Positions 26,846 to 36,052 of a DNA stretch of 64,000 bases are shown here, in pieces. The notes under the pieces are model-generated. The model was not told where the DNA came from. It saw only the letters and a list, made by a program, of their open reading frames with translations, and ran no database searches. This stretch comes from Bosea sp. BIWAKO-01 (lineage in GTDB: Bacteria > Pseudomonadota > Alphaproteobacteria > Rhizobiales > Beijerinckiaceae): NCBI RefSeq assembly GCF_001748145.1, contig NZ_BCQA01000001.1, positions 5,296,501 through 5,360,500 on the forward strand, in the 5' to 3' direction. Made by a program: the position numbers and the translations under genes. Position 1 is the stretch's first letter. Every line of letters starts with the position of its first letter.

Positions 26846-29530
26846 ATGAAGCTCCTCGTCGTCGAGTCGCCGGCCAAGGCCAAGACGATCAACAAGTACC
26901 TGGGCTCCGATTACGAGGTCATCGCCTCGTTCGGGCATATTCGCGACTTGCCCGCGAAGGACGGCTCGGTTGATCCCGAAGACGACTTCAAGATGCTCTG
27001 GGAAATCGAGGGGCGCGGCGCCAAGCAGGTCGCGGAGATCGCCAAGGCGGCCAAGGGTGCCGAGAAGATCATTCTCGCAACCGACCCGGATCGCGAGGGC
27101 GAGGCGATTTCCTGGCACGTGCTGGAGGCGCTGAACCAGAAGCGCGCCATCAAGGGGATTCCGGTCGAGCGCGTCACCTTCAACGCCGTGACCAAGGATG
27201 CGGTGCAGAAGGCCCTCGCCAACCCGCGCCAGATCGATCAGGCCTTGGTCGACGCCTATCTGGCGCGTCGCGCGCTGGATTATCTCGTCGGCTTCACCCT
27301 GTCTCCGGTGCTCTGGCGCAAGCTGCCCGGTGCCCGCTCGGCCGGGCGCGTCCAGTCGGTGGCCCTGCGCCTCGTCTGCGAGCGCGAACGCGAAATCGAA
27401 GCCTTCAGGGCCCGGGAGTACTGGTCGCTGGTCGCGACGCTCGCGACCGATACCGGCGCGACCTTCGACGCCCGCCTGGTCGGCGCCGACGGCAAGAAGA
27501 TCACCCGGCTCGACATCGGCACCGGGGCGGAAGCCGAAGCTTTCAAGGCGGCGCTGGAGACTGCCCTCTTCAACGTGGCGCAGGTCGAGGCCAAGCCGGT
27601 CAAGCGCCACCCCTACCCGCCTTTCCAGACCTCGACGCTGCAGCAGGAAGCCTCGCGTAAGCTCGGCATGGCACCTGCCCGCACCATGCAGGTGGCGCAG
27701 CGGCTCTATGAAGGCGTCGACATCGGGGGCGAGACCGTCGGTCTCATCACCTATATGCGAACTGATGGCGTCGACATGGACGGCAGCGCCATCACGGCCG
27801 CCCGTAGCGTCATCGGCAAGGAGTTCGGTGCGGCCTATGTGCCGAGCGCGCCCCGCAAATACACGGTCAAGGCGAAGAACGCGCAGGAAGCCCACGAGGC
27901 CATCCGCCCGACCGATCTCGCCCGGCTGCCGGCGATGGTCGTGCGCCATCTCGAACCCGAACAGGCAAAGCTCTACGAGCTGATCTGGAAGCGCACCATC
28001 GCGAGCCAGATGGAATCGGCCTCGCTGGAGCGCACGACGGTGGACGTCGCCGCCAAGGTCGGCTCGCGCCATCTGGAACTGCGTGCCACCGGCCAGGTCG
28101 TGCTCTTCGACGGCTTCCTGACGCTCTATCAGGAGAGCCGCGACGACGAAGAGGATGAGGACAGCAAGAAGCTGCCGCCGATGAAGGCAGGTGACGGGCT
28201 GGAAAAGCGCGCCATCGCCGCCGATCAGCACTTCACCGAGCCGCCGCCGCGCTTCTCCGAGGCGAGCCTGGTCAAGCGGATGGAAGAGCTCGGCATCGGC
28301 CGACCCTCGACCTATGCCGCGACGCTGGCCACGCTGCGCGACCGCGAATATGTCCGCATCGAGAAGAAGCGGCTGGTGCCCGAGGACAAGGGCATGCTGG
28401 TCACGGCTTTTCTCGAGAGCTTCTTCGGACGCTATGTCGAGTTCGATTTCACGGCGAGTCTGGAAGAGAAGCTCGACCGTGTCTCCAATGCCGAGATCGA
28501 CTGGAAGGCGCTGCTGCGCGAGTTCTGGGAGGAGTTTACCCAGGCCATCGCCGGCACCAAGGACCTGCGCGTCACCGAGGTGCTGGAAGCGCTGAACGGC
28601 GTGCTGGGAGAGCACATCTTCCCGGCGCGCGGCGATGGCGGCGATCCGCGTACCTGCCCGACCTGCGGCACCGGCCAGCTCTCGCTGAAGCTTGGCAAGT
28701 TCGGCGCGTTCGTCGGCTGCTCGAACTACCCGGAATGCCGCTATACCCGGCCGCTGACCGTTCCGGCCAATGACGGCGAGGCCACGGCCGAGGGTGGCCA
28801 GGGCGCGCCTGGCGTGCGGGTCCTTGGCAAGGATCCGGTCACGGAACAGGACGTGACGCTGCGCGACGGTCGGTTCGGCCCCTATGTCCAGCTCGGCGAG
28901 GGCGAGAAGCCGAAGCGCCAGAGCCTGCCCAAGGGCATGAGCGCGGCTGCCGTCGATCTCGACAAGGCGCTGGCACTGCTGGCACTGCCCAAAGAGGTCG
29001 CGAAGCATCCGGAAAGCGGCGAGCCGATCCTGGTCGGCATCGGTCGCTACGGCCCCTATGTCCAGCACGGCAAGACCTACGCCAATATCGACAAGGACGA
29101 CGATGTCCTCGCGCTCGGTGGCAACCGCGCCATCGACCTTATCGTCGCCAAGGAAAGCGGTGCGGGTGGAGGACGGTTCGGCCGTGGAGCGGCGGTGCCC
29201 GGACGTGAACTCGGCGAGCATCCTGCTGGCGGCAAGCTCGTCGTGCGCGCCGGCAAATACGGCCCCTATGTCAACTGGGGCAAGGTCAACGCGACACTGC
29301 CCAAGGCGATGACGCAGGAGAGCCTTACGCTCGAACAGGCGGTCGAGCTCGTCAACGCCAAGGCCGAAGCCGGCGGCGCGAAGGGCGGAGCCAAGGCAGC
29401 CGCCAAGACGAAGCGTCCAAGCGCAGCGAAGGCGCCCGCCAAAGCGCCAGCAAAGAAGGCTGCTGGCAAGACGGCGGCGAAGGCTGCGCCGAAGTCGAAG
29501 GCCAAGACCAAGGCCGACGCCGAGGGCTGA
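26846..29530 (+). CDS. topA: DNA topoisomerase I
   Basis: This type IA topoisomerase relaxes negative supercoils. In the 894-residue protein, the TOPRIM domain begins MKLLVVESPAKAKTINKYLG and has ATDPDREGEAISWH. The active-site tyrosine is in TYMRTDGV (Tyr about 303), and the IGRPSTYA motif is present. One four-cysteine zinc ribbon (CPTCGTG...CSNYPEC, about 604-632) follows, then repeated GRFGPYVQ, GRYGPYVQ and GKYGPYVNWG C-terminal ribbons, and a Lys/Ala tail of about 60 residues (AAAKTKRPSAAKAPAKAP) that resembles a histone H1-like DNA-binding tail. ATG 26846 fits the family start. An exact TTGACA lies at 26714-26719 upstream. Confidence 0.96.
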   Translation: MKLLVVESPAKAKTINKYLGSDYEVIASFGHIRDLPAKDGSVDPEDDFKMLWEIEGRGAKQVAEIAKAAKGAEKIILATDPDREGEAISWHVLEALNQKRAIKGIPVERVTFNAVTKDAVQKALANPRQIDQALVDAYLARRALDYLVGFTLSPVLWRKLPGARSAGRVQSVALRLVCEREREIEAFRAREYWSLVATLATDTGATFDARLVGADGKKITRLDIGTGAEAEAFKAALETALFNVAQVEAKPVKRHPYPPFQTSTLQQEASRKLGMAPARTMQVAQRLYEGVDIGGETVGLITYMRTDGVDMDGSAITAARSVIGKEFGAAYVPSAPRKYTVKAKNAQEAHEAIRPTDLARLPAMVVRHLEPEQAKLYELIWKRTIASQMESASLERTTVDVAAKVGSRHLELRATGQVVLFDGFLTLYQESRDDEEDEDSKKLPPMKAGDGLEKRAIAADQHFTEPPPRFSEASLVKRMEELGIGRPSTYAATLATLRDREYVRIEKKRLVPEDKGMLVTAFLESFFGRYVEFDFTASLEEKLDRVSNAEIDWKALLREFWEEFTQAIAGTKDLRVTEVLEALNGVLGEHIFPARGDGGDPRTCPTCGTGQLSLKLGKFGAFVGCSNYPECRYTRPLTVPANDGEATAEGGQGAPGVRVLGKDPVTEQDVTLRDGRFGPYVQLGEGEKPKRQSLPKGMSAAAVDLDKALALLALPKEVAKHPESGEPILVGIGRYGPYVQHGKTYANIDKDDDVLALGGNRAIDLIVAKESGAGGGRFGRGAAVPGRELGEHPAGGKLVVRAGKYGPYVNWGKVNATLPKAMTQESLTLEQAVELVNAKAEAGGAKGGAKAAAKTKRPSAAKAPAKAPAKKAAGKTAAKAAPKSKAKTKADAEG

Positions 29531-29540
29531 CCCTCGGCGT
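29517..29540 (+). terminator. Hairpin overlapping the topA stop codon
   Basis: ACGCCGAGGG (29517-29526) pairs perfectly with CCCTCGGCGT (29531-29540) around the loop CTGA, which contains the TGA stop. This 10-bp GC-rich stem is followed by TTCCC rather than a full T-run. A terminator is likely; the overlap also means terminating ribosomes would melt it. Confidence 0.6.
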
Positions 29541-29796
29541 TCCCTGGCAAAGCAGCTCTCCGCTTCAACCTCCTGGAGAGAGGCTGGACAAGCTCATCGC
29601 GGCGAGGCTTCGGCGCGGCTCAATCATCGCGCCCTATGGGCATGCTGCCATAGGGCCAGGGCTGTTCCTTGATGCCGATAGGCTTCCTCTGCCCCAGGTG
29701 AAGCGGCCAGCCTGGGGCGGCACAATGCGGGGGCCGATTGCAATCGTTGCACAGTGGGGGAAACGCGGCCCTCGGACGCGGGCCGCGAAGGCCTGC

Positions 29797-30867
29797 CTAC
29801 ATGCTGGCTACGACGACCAGGCGTTTGACCTCACCCCTGAGATAGGCCTGCAGGAACTTGTCATAGTCCCTGAACGAGACGCATCCGTTCGAATCGCCCC
29901 TTGGTCCGAGGAGGTAGGTATGCGCCAACAGGCCGGCGCGGCCGTGGATGGCGCCGCTGCCACCGACCGGGTGGAGCCGGATGGCCCGCACGCCGTGGAA
30001 AAGAGCCTCGCGCTCCTTCAGGTCGTAGACATGCGGCGGCGTGACACCCTGCATCCTCACATGCGCGAAGCGTGGGTCGTCCAACTTGTCGCCGAGGCCG
30101 GAATGCGCCTCGAGCCGGTCGCCATTCGGCATGTACACCATGCGCGCCGAGATATCGTAGATGGCCGTCGCCTGGGCCGAGACGCCCGACGAACTCGGCA
30201 AGGTCGGGCTTAGTCTTCTGCCACGGCTCCTGTCGACGACGTCGTCCTCCGGCGCCGCATAGGCGAGAGCCGGCCCGGACGAGCGCTGCACCCCAAAGAT
30301 CTTCTCGAAGAACGAGCGGTTATCCGCTGCCGTCGGTGCGGGCGGGACGGCTGCTGTCCGTGTCCGCCGGGTGGTCTGGCGCTCGGCTACGCGCGGTGCC
30401 TCCGGATCGGCGGGAAGGCGAAGCTCGGACGGGCGCGGCACCGGGAGCGGCGTCATCTGAACGAGCTTGGGCGCGTCCTGCGGCTGCGGCACCGGCGCAA
30501 CGATCTCCGGTTCGATGGCCGGAGCCGGCGGCTCGACGGGGTCGGCAGGGGGCGCCGCAGCGGATAGGAAGCCGGCGGCCAGGGGAGAGTGCTCGCCAAG
30601 GGGGAGAGGAGCCGGCCCCAGCGAATAGCCGGGATCAAGGAGCGGATCGTAGCGTCCGCTGGAAGCGACCATGACCGGTTCCAGCATGGGGGCAAGCTCA
30701 CGCACGGCAGAGACGATCGGCTGACCGCCCTTTTGTGCCCAGAAGCCCGCTGCGGCGCTCAGACCCAGGGTCGCGACGACGAAGGCAATTCGGGAGAAAC
30801 GGATCCTGTGCCGGCGATTGCGCGCACGAGGGGCGAGGCCAGCAGTCGGACCGGACGAAAAACTCAT
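29797..30867 (-). CDS. DUF2778 protein, L,D-transpeptidase-like (Tlde1-type catalytic domain)
   Basis: The 356-residue protein has a cytoplasmic basic start and one TM anchor (IAFVVATLGLSAAAGFWAQ, about residues 26-45). A long Pro/Ala-rich linker follows, then a C-terminal DUF2778 domain from about residue 240 with AIHGRAG, HTYLLGPRGDSNGCVSFRDYDKFLQAY; Cys about 329 is the presumed nucleophile and the two His are nearby. The domain is related to L,D-transpeptidases that act on peptidoglycan. Three AGAGTA direct repeats lie just upstream of ATG 30867. An alternative in-frame start at 30936 exists. No immunity gene or secretion system adjoins it, so a housekeeping wall role is likelier than an effector. 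Confidence 0.8.
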   Translation of the reverse strand: MSFSSGPTAGLAPRARNRRHRIRFSRIAFVVATLGLSAAAGFWAQKGGQPIVSAVRELAPMLEPVMVASSGRYDPLLDPGYSLGPAPLPLGEHSPLAAGFLSAAAPPADPVEPPAPAIEPEIVAPVPQPQDAPKLVQMTPLPVPRPSELRLPADPEAPRVAERQTTRRTRTAAVPPAPTAADNRSFFEKIFGVQRSSGPALAYAAPEDDVVDRSRGRRLSPTLPSSSGVSAQATAIYDISARMVYMPNGDRLEAHSGLGDKLDDPRFAHVRMQGVTPPHVYDLKEREALFHGVRAIRLHPVGGSGAIHGRAGLLAHTYLLGPRGDSNGCVSFRDYDKFLQAYLRGEVKRLVVVASM

Positions 30868-31266
30868 GCGTCGTACTCTCGGGATACTCTGGTACTCTTC
30901 CCGCCTCCGACGCGCGCCAACACCCATCCCACTCACGCAGACTCATCACGATGAGCCGCAAGCGGGCCGGCTTGCTGTCCCGATCTTCAGTGCTGGGAAA
31001 CCCTAACTGTGTTCGATCTGATTAAGCTCGCGCTTGGTTAATCATGAATGAAGCTGAATGATGTTTTCCAAAGTGCGACCCTTTGGCGCGTCCGACACTC
31101 CGTCCCCTCGGCAAGCACTGCGGCAGGCCCCGTATCTAACGACGGTGAGGGAAGCTGTGGCGTTGCGCGACCCGCTCCGCTCAAGCTGAGTTTCACGAGG
31201 CGTTAACCCTGCCCCGATACCCATTCAGCAGCACCGTCCCTTCCAAAATAGTAGCCGTAACTGTCG
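30868..31266. other. 399-bp divergent intergenic region (transpeptidase-like / ftsK)
   Basis: No gene is seen here. It holds three TACTCT direct repeats (30874, 30885 and 30893, AGAGTA on the minus strand) next to the transpeptidase-like start. An AT-rich patch at about 31010-31075 includes two TTAA tetramers 12 bp apart. A second, GC-rich part runs to the ftsK start. Promoters for both genes must be here, but no confident -35/-10 pair stands out. Confidence 0.5.
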
Positions 31267-33732
31267 ATGCGTAAGTTGAAACTCTATCCGCAACGTGTCG
31301 ACGGAAACGACGATCATTGCTCGACATCCATGCCCGGCAGCTCCGATGAGAGGGCCGCAAGGCCCATCCCTCACGGTCTGCGCGCTCAGCTGCCCGTTTC
31401 TCCGGTCATCACTCCCGTGCACCGGGCGCCAGACCCTGACGCGGCGCCCAGTCGTGTCCGCTACACAAGGACGCCGGACCATCTCCTGCGGAAGGTGTGG
31501 GGTGGGCTGGAGGCTACGACGACACCCATGGTGGACGTCGATGCGGTCGTTGAGGCCAAGGTCGAGATCGATCCATGCGATGCGATCCCGCCTGCGGGCG
31601 AAGACCGTGTGAGTTTCGAAGAAGCCGCGCCGGAAGAAGACGCGGCGGAAGTAGCCACGCCGGGCGTCATGGAAATCGTTCCCGCTGAGGGCGAGGCGGA
31701 TGGCGCACTCCAGCTCTACACGAATATCTCGGACCACGCGTTCTGGGATCTTGGCTCTATCTCTACCGAAGGCATGTCCAGCCCCGCGCCTGAGGCGCCG
31801 TGGGAGGAGCCAGCGACGCCTCGGCTCCGGGACTATGCCGAAGACGCTCCATCCTCCGTCGAGAGCGGGGACACTGAAGCAGTCCTTGCTCTTCCGGGTA
31901 GCGATCTGCCACTGAACGTCATTCCCAGTTCCGTTCCGGCCCTGAGCTGGTCGCAAACTTACACGGTCAACCTCCAGCTCGGAGGTGCAGCATGGTCCAA
32001 GGCCGACATCGCGCCCGGTGTGCCGGCGTCCGGCGAAGGCCGCTCGCATGCCGAGCCCCCCGTGGCGCAAGCCGCTCTGCCTGCTGCGAAGCTGGAAAAC
32101 GAGCCTGAGCCAACCCGGAATGGCGGGGCCGACGAACCTGTCGCTGTCGATCGCCAGGCAAGGCGACGCAAGGTGCTGCCTGCGCCCGCTCCCATCATGC
32201 AGACGGGTGTCTTCGAGCTGCCGCCGCTGAGCTATCTTGCCGAGCCGAAGACCCAGCCCGAGGCGGCGGTCTCGACCGAGACCCTGCAACAGAATGCGGG
32301 ATTGCTCGAAGGGGTGCTCGAGGATTTCAACATACGCGGCGAGATCGTCCAGGCCTGTCCCGGCCCGGTCGTGACGCTCTACGAGCTCGAGCCGGCACCG
32401 GGCATCAAGTCGTCGCGGGTGATCTCGCTGGCCGACGACATCGCCCGCTCGATGAGCGCGATCTCGGCGCGCGTCGCCGTCGTCCAGGGCAAGAACGCGA
32501 TCGGCATCGAGCTGCCCAATGCCAAGCGCGAGACCGTCTTCCTGCGCGAGCTGCTCGCCAGCCAGGATTTCGAATCGACCAAGCACAAGCTGGCGCTCTG
32601 CCTCGGCAAGACCATCGGCGGCGAGCCGGTGATCGCCGATCTCGCCCGCATGCCGCATCTGCTCGTCGCCGGCACCACCGGTTCGGGCAAGTCGGTCGCG
32701 ATCAACACCATGATCCTGTCGATCCTCTACCGGCTCAAGCCCGAGCAGTGCCGGCTGATCATGGTCGACCCCAAGATGCTCGAACTCTCCGTCTATGACG
32801 GCATCCCGCATCTGCTCACCCCCGTCGTCACCGATCCGAAGAAGGCGGTGGTCGCGCTGAAATGGGCGGTGCGCGAGATGGAGGAGCGCTACAGGAAGAT
32901 GTCGAGGCTCGGCGTGCGCAACATCGACGGCTTCAATGTCCGGGTCGGCGAGGCGCTGGCTGCCGGCGAGATCATCACCCGCACCGTGCAGACCGGCTTC
33001 GACAAGCATTCCGGCGAGGCGATCTACGAAGAAGAGGTGATGGATCTGGGCCCCCTGCCCTATATCGTCGTCATCGTCGACGAGATGGCCGACCTGATGA
33101 TGGTCGCCGGCAAGGAGATCGAGGGCACGATCCAGCGCTTGGCGCAGATGGCGCGCGCCGCCGGCATCCATGTCGTGCTGGCGACCCAGCGGCCCTCGGT
33201 CGACGTCATCACCGGCACGATCAAGGCCAATTTCCCGACCCGCATCTCGTTCCAGGTCACCTCGAAGATCGACAGCCGCACCATACTCGGCGAGATGGGC
33301 GCCGAGCAACTGCTCGGCCAGGGCGACATGCTCTACATGGCCGGCGGCGGCCGCATCACCCGCGTGCACGGGCCGTTCGTCTCGGATGCCGAGGTCGAGA
33401 AGGTCGTCGCGCATCTGAAGACGCAAGGCCGGCCGGACTATCTCGACGCGGTCACCGCCGAGGAGGAGGCCGGCAGCGATGACGAGGATGGCGGCGCCGT
33501 CTTCGACAAGAGCGGCATGGGCCAGGCCGAGAGCGAGGATCCCTACGACCAGGCGGTTGCGGTCGTGCTGCGCGACAAGAAGGCCTCGACCTCCTATATC
33601 CAGCGCCGCCTGCAGATCGGCTACAATCGCGCCGCCTCGATCATGGAGCGCATGGAGAACGAGGGCATCGTCGGCCCCGCCAATCACGCCGGCAAGAGAG
33701 AGATCCTCGTCGAGGCCAGCGCCTCGCCTTGA
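31267..33732 (+). CDS. ftsK: FtsK/SpoIIIE-type DNA translocase lacking the membrane domain
   Basis: The 821-residue ATP-driven double-stranded DNA pump acts in chromosome dimer resolution and segregation. Residues 1-320 are hydrophilic, acidic and Pro-rich, with no hydrophobic helix, whereas classical FtsK has four TM helices. The motor follows: alpha/beta with [14 protein letters not shown] and [16 protein letters not shown], Walker A GTTGSGKS (about 469-476) and Walker [15 protein letters not shown]-terminal gamma winged helix is [20 protein letters not shown], which normally reads KOPS sites. ATG 31267 has no evident ribosome site, so the true start may be internal. Probably a second, soluble paralogue. 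Confidence 0.88.
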   Translation: MRKLKLYPQRVDGNDDHCSTSMPGSSDERAARPIPHGLRAQLPVSPVITPVHRAPDPDAAPSRVRYTRTPDHLLRKVWGGLEATTTPMVDVDAVVEAKVEIDPCDAIPPAGEDRVSFEEAAPEEDAAEVATPGVMEIVPAEGEADGALQLYTNISDHAFWDLGSISTEGMSSPAPEAPWEEPATPRLRDYAEDAPSSVESGDTEAVLALPGSDLPLNVIPSSVPALSWSQTYTVNLQLGGAAWSKADIAPGVPASGEGRSHAEPPVAQAALPAAKLENEPEPTRNGGADEPVAVDRQARRRKVLPAPAPIMQTGVFELPPLSYLAEPKTQPEAAVSTETLQQNAGLLEGVLEDFNIRGEIVQACPGPVVTLYELEPAPGIKSSRVISLADDIARSMSAISARVAVVQGKNAIGIELPNAKRETVFLRELLASQDFESTKHKLALCLGKTIGGEPVIADLARMPHLLVAGTTGSGKSVAINTMILSILYRLKPEQCRLIMVDPKMLELSVYDGIPHLLTPVVTDPKKAVVALKWAVREMEERYRKMSRLGVRNIDGFNVRVGEALAAGEIITRTVQTGFDKHSGEAIYEEEVMDLGPLPYIVVIVDEMADLMMVAGKEIEGTIQRLAQMARAAGIHVVLATQRPSVDVITGTIKANFPTRISFQVTSKIDSRTILGEMGAEQLLGQGDMLYMAGGGRITRVHGPFVSDAEVEKVVAHLKTQGRPDYLDAVTAEEEAGSDDEDGGAVFDKSGMGQAESEDPYDQAVAVVLRDKKASTSYIQRRLQIGYNRAASIMERMENEGIVGPANHAGKREILVEASASP

Positions 33733-33929
33733 TCCTCCTCGCCAGTGGGCGGAGACGGCGCTGTCGCTCTGGCAGCGTCGTGCGGTAGCAGTGGCGAGTT
33801 CGGCAGGACCTGAAGGGGGACCTGGCGGGATGCCGGACGGGTTGCGGATCACCTTCGCCTGCGCAGCGCGCATAGGAAGACCGGTTCGGTTACTATGTCG
33901 CCGTAGCTTCGCTCGCACCGGAGGCGACA

Positions 33930-34211
33930 ATGAACCGAATTGTTCTGTCATTGATGCTGTTGTTGGCTGCGGACCTTGCCGTGGCGCAATCGCGCCCCTC
34001 CACCGTCAACAGGCCCTGCAGCGCCAGCCGGCACGATGTCATTGCCAACGGCGCAATCGTGCTCGGCACCGGTGGCTACACCTATGACCGCTTCGTGCGC
34101 GACCGCAGCTTCTGCGAGCTCGACGAGTATACCGATCCTGCCTGGGTCCCGAGCCGCGACACGGCGAGCTGCTTCGTCGGCTATCGCTGCAAGAGCGGTA
34201 TGTATGACTAG
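33930..34211 (+). CDS. Small secreted cysteine-containing protein
   Basis: The 93-residue protein has a signal peptide (MNRIVLSLMLLLAADLAVAQ) and a mature part with four cysteines (NRPCSAS, RSFCELDEY, ASCFVGYRC), enough for two disulfides, plus the block IVLGTGGYTYDRFVRDRSFC. A strong GGAGG (33920-33924) precedes the ATG. Function is unknown; the composition and signal peptide make it a credible gene. Confidence 0.72.
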   Translation: MNRIVLSLMLLLAADLAVAQSRPSTVNRPCSASRHDVIANGAIVLGTGGYTYDRFVRDRSFCELDEYTDPAWVPSRDTASCFVGYRCKSGMYD

Positions 34212-34551
34212 GCAGAGCCTGCGCACGGGAATGGCGCGAGTGCCTTGACCGGTCCGGTCCTTGCTTGGAACACCGTGCGCGAGCGAGCATTCATCTCGGC
34301 CTGGCAACCCTCAATCCTAAGACAGTCAAGCTGACATTACGCTGACAAGTCATGTCAGGTTTGCGAGCCGAATTGTCGGATAACTTGCACTTGAGGTTCC
34401 CCTGAACAGGGGAGCAAACTGAACTTCTAAGCGCAGACCTTTCTGAAGACGGACACGCGACGGACACCACTCCAGCGATCGAATCCGGAGGCCTTCGTCA
34501 CGCGGCCGCACATCTTGTTGGGCGGAACTTTGGTGGAGGGAGGAGCGCGTC
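34212..34551. other. 340-bp gap between two small genes
   Basis: No coding potential is seen. It contains an inverted pair CTGACAT (34331-34337) / ATGTCAG (34352-34358) with an extra CTGACA at 34342, and a short hairpin TCCCCT/AGGGGA (34398-34413, loop GAAC). The first could be an operator and the second a weak terminator. A GGAGGGAGGAG ribosome site lies at its end for the next gene. Confidence 0.4.
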
Positions 34552-34857
34552 ATGGGATATGCAATCGATCCTTACGGACCGGCGCGGAATATTGCGCTGC
34601 TCGCGAGCATCACCGCATTGGAGGCGGCCGTGATCGTGATCCTCGGTCAGGTGGCGCTCATGGGAGCCGATTCTGCGGAGGAGGCCCATGTCGTCCTTGC
34701 GGAACTCCGGGCCCATTGCGAGCAAGTGAGGGAGACCTTGCTATCGATGTCCGTGCCACGCAGCGAGGCGGACACGGTTATCTTCAGCACGAGCTTCTCC
34801 AGAGAGCTCGACCATATCTTCGGGGCCATTCGCTTCGCCACGACGACACCACAATAG
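34552..34857 (+). CDS. Small hypothetical protein with a hydrophobic N-terminal helix
   Basis: The 101-residue protein has one hydrophobic segment (IALLASITALEAAVIVILGQVALMG, about residues 14-38) followed by a polar helical part (EEAHVVLAELRAHCEQVRETLLSM). It has a very strong GGAGGGAGGAG ribosome site 6-8 bases before ATG 34552, which supports expression. No family was recognised. It converges on the MerR gene across a hairpin. Confidence 0.6.
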   Translation: MGYAIDPYGPARNIALLASITALEAAVIVILGQVALMGADSAEEAHVVLAELRAHCEQVRETLLSMSVPRSEADTVIFSTSFSRELDHIFGAIRFATTTPQ

Positions 34858-34919
34858 TTACCGGGTGGGCACCGTCGCGTGCAGCATCCCAAGCGGAGGA
34901 GAGCCCTTTCTCGCTCCGA

Positions 34920-34955
34920 AGGGGCGAGGCCGACTGTCACGGCGCCCTCGCCCCT
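34920..34955. terminator. Bidirectional hairpin between the small gene and the MerR gene
   Basis: AGGGGCGAGG (34920-34929) pairs perfectly with CCTCGCCCCT (34946-34955); the loop can pair further (CCG/CGG). It sits in a 107-bp convergent gap, 10 bp past the MerR stop on the minus strand. No T-run follows. Confidence 0.6.
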
Positions 34956-34964
34956 CGCTGAAGC

Positions 34965-35900
34965 TCACTCCGGTTGAGCCAGACGCGGTCTCATCGCTTC
35001 ATTGATCCAGTGCCATTCGGAGCCGACGGGGCTTCCGGTGTCGTTGCCGCGCAAGATGGCGAGCAACTGCTGATAGCGGATCGAACGGGCGTGGTGCTTC
35101 CGATACTGATCGAGATGCCAATCCAGGAAAGCCCGATCGGGAGCGCGCTTCATTGCGCGGGCTAATCCTTCAAGCCATTCCTGCGCGATCGCGGCACCGC
35201 TTGCGGAATCCGGTTCTGCGCCGTCGTCCATCGCGGCGCGAACCTTGGCGAGGGTCCGGTTCGCGGCTTCGGCATAGGCGGCGGGGTCGAACTCAGCGGT
35301 CCACATGGCCCCAGCATTCGCCCGCATCTCGGCCACGTAGCTTTCATCGGTGATGATCGCTGTAAGCTCGGCCCAGGCATCGATCTGCGCGGACGTCGGA
35401 TCGTCCGGGAGCTCGGGTGTGCTGGCCTCGATCATCTGGCGCTTCCAGGCATCGTCCATCTGCGCGCCTCCGGCGACCTCGTCGTAGAAGCGCTCGACCA
35501 GCAGCCGGAACTGGGCATTGGAAAGGGTCGTCACGGTCCATAATCTCCTGAGATCGGTTTCGGTGGGGTCCGGCGACTTCAAGGTCGCGCGCAGGACGGC
35601 GGCGACACGGCGCTGCGAGGCGATCTCCGCCTCCAGTGCGCGAAGGCGCATGGTCAGAACGTCCGTCAGCGAAAGCCGCCTCGACAGGATCTTTCGGATG
35701 ACTGCGAGGCCGAGCCCGATATCGCGCAGCGCCCGGATCAGATCGAGACGCGCGACATCCTCCGCGGAATACACACGGTAGTTGCTGAAGGTTCGCGTCG
35801 CCGGCGGCAGCAATCCGCTGTCGGAATAGAACCGAATCCGCCTGACCGAGACGCCGCTGAGCTTTGCAAGCTCGCCAATCGTGTGCCGTTCTTCCTTCAT
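34965..35900 (-). CDS. MerR-family transcriptional regulator
   Basis: The 311-residue protein has an N-terminal MerR helix-turn-helix (EERHTIGELAKLSGVSVRRIRFYSDSGLL, NYRVYSAEDVARLDLIRALRDIGLGL), a coiled dimer helix (about residues 85-105) and a large C-terminal effector domain rich in Trp, His and acidic residues with no metal-binding Cys cluster. This suggests sensing of an organic ligand rather than a metal. It is probably autoregulated through the operator at 35907-35937. The divergent neighbour is the disrupted GrdB-like gene. Confidence 0.88.
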   Translation of the reverse strand: MKEERHTIGELAKLSGVSVRRIRFYSDSGLLPPATRTFSNYRVYSAEDVARLDLIRALRDIGLGLAVIRKILSRRLSLTDVLTMRLRALEAEIASQRRVAAVLRATLKSPDPTETDLRRLWTVTTLSNAQFRLLVERFYDEVAGGAQMDDAWKRQMIEASTPELPDDPTSAQIDAWAELTAIITDESYVAEMRANAGAMWTAEFDPAAYAEAANRTLAKVRAAMDDGAEPDSASGAAIAQEWLEGLARAMKRAPDRAFLDWHLDQYRKHHARSIRYQQLLAILRGNDTGSPVGSEWHWINEAMRPRLAQPE

Positions 35901-35906
35901 GGCGTC

Positions 35907-35937
35907 GTCCTAGGGTCTCCACCAGATGGAGGGTCAA
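35907..35937 (-). promoter_or_regulatory. MerR-type promoter/operator with 19-bp spacer
   Basis: On the minus strand TTGACC (35937-35932) and TAGGAC (35912-35907) are separated by 19 bp. The spacer contains the inverted repeat CTCCA-TCTGG-TGGAG (35931-35917). The over-long spacer with a central palindrome is the hallmark of promoters twisted by MerR proteins. It lies 6 bp before the regulator's own ATG. Confidence 0.72.
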
Positions 35938-36052
35938 GCGCTGCCGGAACTGGCGGCCGATCAATTCAGGGTCTCCGCACATTGCAGCGCCTCGCGGCGC
36001 TGCTCTACCGTACGGCTCATGCCGCGCTGCGGCAGAAACGGGAGCGCCCGCG

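Noticed and set aside
26837..29221. 794-codon open frame antisense to topA
   Set aside because: Shadow frame; topA domains on the sense strand are complete.
29797..30867. Type VI secretion effector/immunity pair (DUF2778 as Tlde1)
   Set aside because: No Tae/Tli-type immunity gene, VgrG, PAAR or other secretion gene is near; a TM anchor and linker suggest a resident wall enzyme.
31018..31041. CtrA box in the ftsK upstream region
   Set aside because: The two TTAA tetramers are 12 bp apart, not the 7 bp required by the CtrA consensus.
31225..33951. 908-codon open frame antisense to ftsK
   Set aside because: Low-complexity Asp/Arg/His/Leu composition mirrors the codon bias of the sense gene; no start signals or domain.
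34523..34551. GGAAC as the -35 of a general-stress (EcfG) promoter
   Set aside because: No CGTT lies 16-17 bp downstream and the segment is taken up by the ribosome site of the small gene.
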